A model generated the notes under the pieces. That model saw only the letters and a program-made list of their open reading frames with translations, searched no databases and had not been told where the DNA came from. This document shows, piece by piece, positions 1 through 4,786 of a DNA stretch of 5,059 bases (position 1 is the first letter of the stretch; every line of letters begins with the position of its first letter). Location of the stretch: the NCBI GenBank assembly GCA_012837565.1, contig DUQY01000053.1, positions 1 to 5,059 of the forward strand, written 5' to 3'. The DNA comes from Bacteroidales bacterium. GTDB lineage: Bacteria; Bacteroidota; Bacteroidia; Bacteroidales; P3. The translations under genes were made by a program, and so were the position numbers.

Positions 1-383
1 ATATCCTCGTTAATATCCTCATCAAGCCCGCTTAAACTTTGAACTTCTTCAGCTAATACCGCATATTCCCCTACATATAGCATCTTCTGCAACAACTTAC
101 TTGCCCCCAACACGCCATGGGCCTTTTGTAGCTCTGCATTTTGTAAGTCTGGAAATACTACTGCACTTGATGTTAGTTCTTGCACGTACCCGGGCCTGTC
201 AAAGGTTTCTACGCCTTTTTTATCTGTTTTTCTAAATTTCTTGACTAGGATTGAGTTTTCCTCCTGTGTTACTGGCCTTATTTTGAATGGTACTGGTTTG
301 CCTTTTTCTACAAACCTTTTTGATACTATAACTTCTTTATCCTCTACCTTAATTGGATTTAGAAATGCATTTAATGAACTCAT
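1..383 (-). CDS. XkdN-like phage tail assembly chaperone, 3' end beyond window
   Basis: The first 127 codons of a gene that leaves the window at its 3' end. It starts at ATG 383-381, with AGGAGG eight bases upstream. The protein opens MSSLNAFLNPIKVEDKEV and has VPFKIRPVTQEEN (residues 31-43), FRKTDKKG (50-57), VVFPDLQNAELQKAHGVLG (75-93), and an acidic GLDEDINED at the visible end. This pattern, together with its place directly after the tail tube gene, fits the XkdN-like tail assembly chaperone family of PBSX-type myophages. Such chaperones hold the tape measure protein while the tube polymerises around it, and they are cytoplasmic and absent from the virion. The tape measure gene would be expected next, beyond the left edge. 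Many tail chaperones have a frameshifted long form, but the region where that would occur is not visible. Family assignment is by remembered sequence pattern and synteny. Confidence 0.88.
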   Translation of the reverse strand, partial: MSSLNAFLNPIKVEDKEVIVSKRFVEKGKPVPFKIRPVTQEENSILVKKFRKTDKKGVETFDRPGYVQELTSSAVVFPDLQNAELQKAHGVLGASKLLQKMLYVGEYAVLAEEVQSLSGLDEDINED

Positions 384-397
384 TATATAATCCTCCT

Positions 398-421
398 AAA
401 AAATAGGGAGCGCGAGCCCCC
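398..421 (-). terminator. Intrinsic-terminator-like hairpin after the tail tube gene
   Basis: On the minus strand GGGGGC (421-416) pairs with GCTCCC (411-406), giving 6 bp with one G-U pair and a 4-base loop TCGC. It is followed by TATTTTTT (405-398). The hairpin begins eight bases after the tail tube stop codon, and its T-run ends a few bases before the AGGAGG of the next gene. It lies inside what must be a continuous structural operon, so it is probably a partial terminator (attenuator) and not a full stop. The stem is short, so strength is uncertain. Confidence 0.7.
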
Positions 422-429
422 TTTATTTA

Positions 430-903
430 TCATCTATAGTTTTGTGGTAAGTCAAAGAAGTCTAATCCTTCTAAGTCATCATAAGTGAAGTCTGTATCTA
501 TTGTGATTGGGTCATCCGATTGGTCGTCTAAAGTTGCTACTGGAATAGTTTTTAGTAATACATTTAATAACACTACTTCCTGAGTTCCAATAGTTGATTG
601 ACTATCCTCGTTTTTCACTTGTAGCTTCAGACCGCCATACCTACCGTTCTTAATGTAATCTATTGCAAGCCTTAACATGTCACTGTTCATGAAGTACATG
701 GTCATGGAGCCTGTTCCTTCTGCTCCTACAACCTTATGCTGTGTCATTCTATGCCCTAGCATCTTTCTAGCTTGAACATCTAGGTCTAACTGGGCTGTTA
801 AGCTTGATATTTCAAACAGCTCTCTATTTGTCCCGTTGATTGTGATAAATGCCTTACCCTCTTTAGAGGATATAGTATCTGATAATCTTGTATAATTTGA
901 CAT
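430..903 (-). CDS. Phage tail tube protein (XkdM-like)
   Basis: A 157-residue protein of the XkdM/DUF2001 tail-tube family, the inner tube of a contractile tail. Hexameric rings of it stack inside the sheath and form the channel for DNA. Family-like stretches are SKEGKAFITINGTNRELFE (13-31), the region around GHRMTQHKVVGAEGTGSMTM (50-69), a helix DMLRLAIDYIKNGR (75-88), and the late strand block VVLLNVLLKTIPVATLDD (110-127). The C-terminus is rich in aspartate (TDFTYDDLEGLDFFD). Length is typical of the family, around 145-160 residues. It starts at ATG 903-901 behind AAGGAGGA. It follows the sheath gene directly and precedes the chaperone, the normal sheath-tube-chaperone order of PBSX-like phages. 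The stop is TGA at 432-430, with a terminator-like hairpin immediately after. Confidence 0.93.
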   Translation of the reverse strand: MSNYTRLSDTISSKEGKAFITINGTNRELFEISSLTAQLDLDVQARKMLGHRMTQHKVVGAEGTGSMTMYFMNSDMLRLAIDYIKNGRYGGLKLQVKNEDSQSTIGTQEVVLLNVLLKTIPVATLDDQSDDPITIDTDFTYDDLEGLDFFDLPQNYR

Positions 904-910
904 ATTCTAT

Positions 911-919
911 TCCTCCTTA
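911..919 (-). promoter_or_regulatory. Shine-Dalgarno fused to the sheath stop codon
   Basis: The minus strand reads TAAGGAGGA here. The sheath gene's TAA stop (919-917) forms the first three bases of the tail tube's Shine-Dalgarno AAGGAGGA. The spacer to ATG 903 is about 7-8 bases. A ribosome finishing the sheath stands directly on the initiation site for the tube, so the two genes are probably translationally coupled. Confidence 0.8.
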
Positions 920-1960
920 TGACAAGTTTACTGAAATGTATATTTTCTCTATAGAATCTACTGGTTGGATAAAGCAACCTATCACAACTGCATCACTATC
1001 AACACCAGGTTCTACTGTTACATCTTCCGCTACAAAGTTTTGTATGGCATTAAGTCTTTGAAGCTCATTAAAATATTCGATTAACGTTGCTCTTAGGAGT
1101 GATCTACCTTCTGCATTGTTATTAGCTTTGCCAACATAGTTAGATTCGAATATTTCAATAACATCATTATTAACATTATCTATTACTCTAATAACTCTGT
1201 TCTTGGTAAATTGCTTGCCCTTCTTAACAGTAATTGATGTAAGCGAGTTAATATCGTACACCGCTGTTACGTTCTGCGCGTTATCGACCTTGAATATAAA
1301 CTTACCTGCTGTAATAGCATTTTCCATTTCTGTCTTAGTCATTCTTGGGACCACATCAATTGCACCTACATACTTCTGGCCTGTAAGTGATTTATTAATG
1401 TTTGCGCCTGCTGTTTGCCCTGCTACCCATGCAGCAGCATCTTTCGCTTCTAATACTGTTTCGTCTGATAACATGATGCCTTGGCCCACGTTTATAATCC
1501 CTTCACTGTCCCCTACATAATCTGCAAGTACCGCCTGAATCTTTAAGCCTTCATCTTCTCTCATTGCATCAATCCAGGTAGCAATAGTAAGCTTATTAGC
1601 ATCATAAGTTGTTCCATCATACGGATAAGTTAATACGTTAAACTTGACTGTCTTGAGCTTAATAAGTGCTTCTTCAATATCTTCTGCTAAATGATCTTCA
1701 CCTAAGTTGTATAGTAAAGCCGTTTTAGCACCCTTTAAAGCTTCATTTACTAACTCCTTATCCGCTTTAGTTGCTCCTTCTGGATATTCATTCTCTGTAG
1801 CTGTTATTCTATATATTTCGCCCTTCGTTCCTACACTAATACCTTTTAATAGCACTACTGTTCCTCTGTCACCCAAGGTAATAGATAAAGGGGCGTTTGT
1901 GCTAAAGTTTATATAAGCACCTGGTAAAATCTTGTTTTGTGAAATCCATGATCCTGCCAT
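917..1960 (-). CDS. Phage tail sheath protein (XkdK-like), contractile tail
   Basis: A 347-residue tail sheath subunit of the Phage_sheath family, the contracting outer layer of a myovirus tail. The N-terminus MAGSWISQNKILPGAYINF is the typical XkdK-like opening. The middle, roughly residues 80-230, carries the sheath core with WIDAMREDEGLKIQAVLADY and AKDAAAWVAGQTAGANINKS. The C-terminal domain ends PVDSIEKIYISVNLS, the usual final strand that links neighbouring subunits. I place the start at ATG 1960 because GGAGGG lies six bases upstream and homologues begin MAG. A longer reading from ATG 1981 would add seven residues (MKRRRDK) and overlap the upstream gene. The protein is shorter than PBSX XkdK, which I recall as about 460 residues, so it appears to be a compact sheath without the extra inserted domain. 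It lies one base after the tail terminator stop, and its own stop forms part of the tube gene's ribosome binding site. Confidence 0.95.
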   Translation of the reverse strand: MAGSWISQNKILPGAYINFSTNAPLSITLGDRGTVVLLKGISVGTKGEIYRITATENEYPEGATKADKELVNEALKGAKTALLYNLGEDHLAEDIEEALIKLKTVKFNVLTYPYDGTTYDANKLTIATWIDAMREDEGLKIQAVLADYVGDSEGIINVGQGIMLSDETVLEAKDAAAWVAGQTAGANINKSLTGQKYVGAIDVVPRMTKTEMENAITAGKFIFKVDNAQNVTAVYDINSLTSITVKKGKQFTKNRVIRVIDNVNNDVIEIFESNYVGKANNNAEGRSLLRATLIEYFNELQRLNAIQNFVAEDVTVEPGVDSDAVVIGCFIQPVDSIEKIYISVNLS

Positions 1961-1961
1961 C

Positions 1962-2369
1962 TTATCCCTCCGTCGTTTCATTTATTATTGCTGCAGTCAT
2001 TTTGATATACTCTTCGCGAATAATCTCCGAGTAGTTTATATCAAATATGAAATGCAATACATTATCTGTTATTGTTGCTTGTTTATCCAGTACTCTATAA
2101 TTTCCAATCAGGTCCATCCCTCTAAACAGTTCTATCTGAACACTTTGACAATCTTCTTTCTTGTCTTTTTTATCGCTAAAATATGCAACATCAAAGGATA
2201 ATACGCTGTCAAATTTCCTGTTCATTCTTTTGTTGTAGTCCTGGTCTATTAAGTTAATCAAAAAGGAAGGCTTCTTAAATTTCTGGGGAACATCATCAAC
2301 ATAAATTGTGTGCGATGGATATAATTCCAGCAATTTGTTCACTATTTCTTGCCTGATATTACTTATCAT
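1962..2369 (-). CDS. Phage tail terminator family protein (XkdJ/DUF6838-like)
   Basis: A 135-residue protein of the tail terminator family, positioned as in PBSX-like phages just before the sheath. Such proteins cap the completed tube and sheath and provide the surface that joins the tail to the head. Visible features are an N-terminal helix (IRQEIVNKLLELYP, residues 5-18), strand KPSFLINLID (33-42), strand LSFDVAYF (57-64), and the characteristic late strand NVLHFIFDINY (103-113). The order helix, three or four strands, helix fits the fold of known tail terminators. It starts at ATG 2369, overlapping the previous gene by 11 bases (ATGATAAGTAA), with a moderate AAAGGGTG site about ten bases upstream inside that gene. 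The overlap suggests translational coupling. Assignment rests on pattern and synteny. Confidence 0.85.
   Translation of the reverse strand: MISNIRQEIVNKLLELYPSHTIYVDDVPQKFKKPSFLINLIDQDYNKRMNRKFDSVLSFDVAYFSDKKDKKEDCQSVQIELFRGMDLIGNYRVLDKQATITDNVLHFIFDINYSEIIREEYIKMTAAIINETTEG
1966..1971 (-). promoter_or_regulatory. Shine-Dalgarno that decides the sheath start
   Basis: GGAGGG on the minus strand lies six bases upstream of ATG 1960 and overlaps the last codons of the tail terminator gene (GAG GGA TAA). No comparable site precedes ATG 1981, so the sheath most likely starts at 1960 with MAGSW. Confidence 0.8.
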
Positions 2370-2772
2370 GTTTTCTGTTCACCCTTTCAACTTCCTTTTT
2401 AAATTCTTTAACTATTGCCTTATCAACCTTACCTACCGCTTTCTCTAGCATGAATTGGCCTTTAACAAAGCCTACTGTTTCTTTTTTATTATTAACTATT
2501 CTGTGTCCATAATTTACATGAGGAGCATAATCCATATAGTTGTTTATGGCTTTGCTTACTCCATCCGCAGATTTCTTAACGGGTGTAGAGCGCCAGCTCT
2601 TTCTCATGAAGCTAGTAACTACGTTTGTATTAGCCTTAACATCTTTCACACCTATACTGACGGCTTTGGTTAACACCTTTTCATCTATTTCCCTTATATC
2701 ATCAAACATTGCCTTGAGTTCTTTTCTGAATTGATTGATTGCAATTCGGTTGTGCCTCGCATTATTATTCAA
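2359..2772 (-). CDS. HK97 gp10-like tail completion / head-tail protein (XkdI-like)
   Basis: A 137-residue, strongly basic protein of the HK97 gp10-like family, a component of the head-tail interface that helps finish the tail end or receive it. The family signature is visible: YAPHVNYGHR (residues 82-91) followed by GFVKGQFML (101-109), then a lysine-rich helix to the C-terminus. The start is TTG at 2772-2770, overlapping the upstream stop as TTGA. An in-frame stop lies a few codons upstream, so no earlier start is possible, and the next ATG is codon 22, which would remove the first predicted helix. The Shine-Dalgarno is only AAGGG with a spacer of about ten bases, so expression probably depends on coupling to the previous gene. 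This fits the low copy number of an interface protein. Confidence 0.9.
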   Translation of the reverse strand: MNNNARHNRIAINQFRKELKAMFDDIREIDEKVLTKAVSIGVKDVKANTNVVTSFMRKSWRSTPVKKSADGVSKAINNYMDYAPHVNYGHRIVNNKKETVGFVKGQFMLEKAVGKVDKAIVKEFKKEVERVNRKHDK

Positions 2773-3107
2773 GCTACATCATCCCTTTTAACACTGAACT
2801 CCTGATGTGTTGTATATGGAAACCCTTCACCAACTGCAAGAGTAACTTGCCTGCCGTTCCTTTGGGTTATAACAACCTTGTCACCTTCGATTAGGTCAGT
2901 TTCTAAGCTGCAAAACAAAGTATACGAGTTAACCATCGTCGGAACCCCTTCTGTGCCTGTATCAACCAATGAGCCCTTGCTGTATTGACACCTAACACCT
3001 TCATAGAGTATTTCTTCCTTACTCTTTGTAACACCATTAACCACCCTATCCACCCATCTATAGATATCCATTTTATCCTTCCATAATCTTTCAAGCGGGC
3101 TTTTCAT
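2769..3107 (-). CDS. Head closure / stopper-type connector protein (XkdH/YqbH-like)
   Basis: A 112-residue protein occupying the second connector position, between the adaptor and the gp10-like gene. Proteins in this slot, as in SPP1 and PBSX-like modules, form a ring that closes the portal channel after DNA packaging and takes up the tail. It begins MKSPLERLWKDKMDIYRW, an opening I recognise from clostridial phage proteins of this slot. It has a small beta-barrel-like pattern (VRCQYSKGS 38-46, SYTLFCSLETDLIEGDKVVITQRNGR 61-86) and a late YTTHQEF motif (98-104). It starts at ATG 3107 behind AGGAGG with an eight-base spacer. That site also encodes Arg-Arg near the end of the adaptor, and the genes overlap by four bases (ATGA). 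The function is inferred mainly from position; the exact family name (YqbH/XkdH, DUF3599-like) is less certain. Confidence 0.8.
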   Translation of the reverse strand: MKSPLERLWKDKMDIYRWVDRVVNGVTKSKEEILYEGVRCQYSKGSLVDTGTEGVPTMVNSYTLFCSLETDLIEGDKVVITQRNGRQVTLAVGEGFPYTTHQEFSVKRDDVA

Positions 3108-3445
3108 TTCCTTGTCCTCCTAAACGATTGGAGGGCCTTCTTGTTAGTTTCGGATAATCCATAGATAGTATCTTTGGATGTTTTATTATCTACGTTGTAG
3201 GTGATAGAAGTATCCCCCTCGCTAATAGACCTAATATCAAATACTGATGTAGTTCCGTTTTCTAGCTCATAATTGATGATAGATTGTGTTTTCTTTCTAA
3301 TAAAAGGCTCTAGTTCGACTGGAAGTTCTTTTAAGTTGCAATAGTTTATCGTTTCCTGGATGATGTCGTTAATAATTAGATCCTTCTCATCACCCGTTAC
3401 CTTTAGATTAGCTTTCACTAATGTTACTAATTCACTTGTGAGCAC
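3104..3445 (-). CDS. Head-tail connector adaptor protein (HK97 gp6 / YqbG-like)
   Basis: A small, largely helical protein of the gp6/YqbG-like connector family. It forms the first ring added below the portal. Visible are an N-terminal helix (SELVTLVKANL), the DLIINDIIQETINYCN helix, LPVELEPFIRKKTQSIINYEL, and the family's loop ISEGDTSITYN. The last part (TNKKALQSFRRTRK) is basic. The reading frame can begin at GTG 3454, but that codon has AGGCAG directly against it with no spacer. GTG 3445, three codons on, has AGGTG six bases upstream and is my preferred start (113 residues; 116 if the earlier one is used). The gene follows a terminator-like hairpin after the HeH protein gene and overlaps the head closure gene by four bases (ATGA). 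Confidence 0.85.
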   Translation of the reverse strand: MLTSELVTLVKANLKVTGDEKDLIINDIIQETINYCNLKELPVELEPFIRKKTQSIINYELENGTTSVFDIRSISEGDTSITYNVDNKTSKDTIYGLSETNKKALQSFRRTRK

Positions 3446-3451
3446 ATTATT

Positions 3452-3460
3452 CACCTGCCT
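3452..3460 (-). promoter_or_regulatory. Weak Shine-Dalgarno region of the adaptor gene
   Basis: The minus strand reads AGGCAGGTG, then AATAAT, then GTG. The AGGTG portion is six bases from GTG 3445, while the first GTG (3454-3452) is itself part of the binding site. This favours initiation at 3445. Compared with the AAGGAGGT of the preceding gene it is a weak site, which would lower adaptor output relative to capsid. Confidence 0.5.
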
Positions 3461-3464
3461 AAAT

Positions 3465-3492
3465 AAAAAAGGAGCCGATATTAGTCGGCCCC
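3465..3492 (-). terminator. Intrinsic-terminator-like hairpin at the end of the HeH protein gene
   Basis: On the minus strand GGGGCCGA (3492-3485) pairs with TCGGCTCC (3478-3471), giving 8 bp with one G-U pair and a six-base loop CTAATA. A run of six T (3470-3465) follows, then ATTT. The 5' arm is made from the final codons of the 79-residue protein gene, and the loop contains its TAA stop. The structure is a good intrinsic terminator by composition. Because the connector genes follow only a few bases later with no room for a promoter, it should be leaky or subject to control, reducing transcription from the head genes into the connector genes. Confidence 0.8.
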
Positions 3493-3720
3493 TTCTATTA
3501 ATTTGATTAAATCATCTTTTTTTGTTCTGGAATTATACTCTATTCCTCGCTGATCTAACAATTCTTTTAATTTACCGATTGTTAGCTCACTATACTCTGT
3601 AGATTCATTTTCTTTGTTTTCTACTGAATTAACTATAAGGTCATCTTCTACCCCAGTAGTTTCCCGATTGCCCAACACGTGTTCCCTTAGCCTTAGTATC
3701 CTCTTTTGGCTCCTATCCAT
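3481..3720 (-). CDS. Small phage protein with C-terminal HeH/Rho-N-like domain
   Basis: A 79-residue protein with three visible parts: a basic N-terminus (MDRSQKRILRLREHVLGNR), an acidic low-complexity linker (residues 24-42), and a C-terminal helix-extension-helix module ELTIGKLKELLDQRGI plus TKKDDLIKLIEG (45-77). The last matches the HeH/LEM or Rho N-terminal-like pattern, in which two short helices flank a G-[IV]-x-[YF] turn and a K-K-x-[DE]-L-I second helix. Such modules bind DNA or act as small protein contacts. In Firmicutes phages they often sit directly after the capsid gene, but their role there is not established. It starts at ATG 3720 behind a near-perfect AAGGAGGT with a five-base spacer, so it is probably well expressed along with capsid. 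It could be a minor head component or a DNA- or packaging-associated factor; I cannot say which. Confidence 0.82.
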   Translation of the reverse strand: MDRSQKRILRLREHVLGNRETTGVEDDLIVNSVENKENESTEYSELTIGKLKELLDQRGIEYNSRTKKDDLIKLIEGAD

Positions 3721-3725
3721 GTAGG

Positions 3726-3734
3726 ACCTCCTTA
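3726..3734 (-). promoter_or_regulatory. Shine-Dalgarno fused to the capsid stop codon
   Basis: The minus strand reads TAAGGAGGT: the capsid gene's TAA stop (3734-3732) is the first part of the next gene's Shine-Dalgarno. The spacer to ATG 3720 is five bases. This nearly ideal site implies strong, coupled translation of the 79-residue protein from capsid ribosomes. Confidence 0.85.
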
Positions 3735-4772
3735 TTCTTCCTCGTTTTCAAGCTTAAACATAAACTTAACAATCCTAATTTTCTTAGGCTCATACACTCT
3801 AGTCCAGTTAGATGCTGTTTCCAATTCGTCAAGAGATGGGAACTTGCCCTCTACGCTATCTTCTGTAAACTTAATACCTCTTGGATGCAGGATAGATAAT
3901 CTCCTGTTTACAAGGATATCCTCACCGGCTAAAGATAATCCTTTTCTTACGACTTCTGTTTCTAAAATCTTAGGGTCTTTACCATTACCCCAGCCAATAG
4001 CACCTTTGCCAAATAGATATATTACTCCTGCTGTAGTTTCTGGGTCGTAAGGTACTGCATCATCAACGATAACTTGCTTATTTTTATAAGTTTTCATTAC
4101 CACGTTACCGTCTGAATCTCTAATAGTTTCGATTTCATCTTGTTTAACTAGGTGGTTTTCCACCTCGGAGTGCATCATAACACCAGTTAATAAATCTTTA
4201 GCATCTCCCATTAATTGTTGTGCGTCTAAAAACGAATGGGATGTAAGCACTGCTTTTTCTCCATCTTCGCCAGTAACATCATGCACTTTACCCGCCATTG
4301 TAGCAGACGCAAATACACCGTCTAGTGTGGATAATAACACACCTTGATATACTCTGTTCCAATAAGCCGCAAACCTATCTGCAATAACTTTCATTGGGTC
4401 GTCGCCTGCTAAGTGACCTGCAAGTGCGTTAGCGCCGAAAGACTTAACAAATGCTAATTTTCTAGCAATATCTTGACCGGTTGTTAATTTACCTGGAACA
4501 CTATCTCCAGTATCGTTCATAATTTCCGCTTCACCGGTCAGATCGTTCCAAAATGGCATATGGATAAGTGTATTTGGGCCACTTGCTAACTCGTCAAACT
4601 CCGCATCGTTCTCTGCAATACCACTTGCAATTAGTTCGGATAATTCCATTGTTTGGTTTACTACATAATCTGTAAATACTTCTGGTTGGATTACATCAGC
4701 AATCTTAGTTGTTGTGTCTGCGAAAAACTGGATGTTCATTTTCATTGGAGTTCTTAATTCTTCATTCTTCAT
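3732..4772 (-). CDS. Phage major capsid protein, gp13-like HK97-fold family
   Basis: A 346-residue major capsid protein, the shell subunit of the head. The sequence fits the gp13-like family named after SPP1: DVIQPEVFTDYVVNQTME (residues 26-43), MPFWNDLTG (72-80), GQDIARKLAFVKSFGANALA (99-118), AGDDPM (122-127), ADRFAAYWNRVYQGVLLSTLDG (131-152), and a late ILHPRGIKFT (294-303). It starts at ATG 4772 with AAAGAGG seven bases upstream. Internal ATG codons at residues 10 and 12 (MKMNIQFFAD) are possible alternatives, since many relatives begin at that point. The N-terminus contains NIQFFA, a predicted Prp protease site. The scaffold gene ends 14 bases upstream, and the capsid stop forms part of the next gene's ribosome binding site. 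No separate prohead protease domain is fused to the protein. Confidence 0.95.
   Translation of the reverse strand: MKNEELRTPMKMNIQFFADTTTKIADVIQPEVFTDYVVNQTMELSELIASGIAENDAEFDELASGPNTLIHMPFWNDLTGEAEIMNDTGDSVPGKLTTGQDIARKLAFVKSFGANALAGHLAGDDPMKVIADRFAAYWNRVYQGVLLSTLDGVFASATMAGKVHDVTGEDGEKAVLTSHSFLDAQQLMGDAKDLLTGVMMHSEVENHLVKQDEIETIRDSDGNVVMKTYKNKQVIVDDAVPYDPETTAGVIYLFGKGAIGWGNGKDPKILETEVVRKGLSLAGEDILVNRRLSILHPRGIKFTEDSVEGKFPSLDELETASNWTRVYEPKKIRIVKFMFKLENEEE
4719..4739 (-). other. Predicted Prp protease cleavage motif in the capsid N-terminus
   Basis: These codons encode MNIQFFA (residues 12-18 of the capsid protein). The motif resembles the LNLQFFA sequence at the N-terminus of Firmicutes ribosomal protein L27, which the host cysteine protease Prp cuts after the two phenylalanines. 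In Staphylococcus phage 80alpha, scaffold and capsid proteins are reported to be trimmed at the same motif. By analogy, cutting between Phe17 and Ala18 would release the first 17 residues and leave a mature capsid protein starting ADTTTK. The motif is seen directly; the cleavage is inferred. Confidence 0.6.
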
Positions 4773-4786
4773 ATTATTACCTCTTT

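Noticed and set aside
216..221. A6 run in the chaperone gene as a possible programmed frameshift site
   Set aside because: The run is read as AAA AAA GGC, not in the A-AAA-AAG phase needed for a classic -1 slip, and it lies mid-gene, whereas tail chaperone slippage takes place near the 3' end, which is outside the window.
382..387. TATAAT sequence at the chaperone start as a promoter -10 box
   Set aside because: It overlaps the ATG, has no -35 element at the right distance (that place is occupied by the terminator hairpin), and would give a leaderless RNA despite a strong Shine-Dalgarno.
1203..2201. Plus-strand open frames across the sheath and tail terminator genes (1203-1520, 1707-1916, 1932-2201)
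   Set aside because: They lie antisense to well-supported structural genes, resemble no family I know, and have no convincing ribosome binding sites; their hydrophobic look is typical of antisense translation.
2903..3094. Minus-strand 63-residue frame inside the head closure gene
   Set aside because: It is an alternative frame fully within a gene with a strong start site and family pattern.
3706..4050. Plus-strand open frame opposite the 3' part of the capsid gene
   Set aside because: It is antisense to a clear capsid protein and has a low-complexity, serine/leucine/proline-rich shadow composition.
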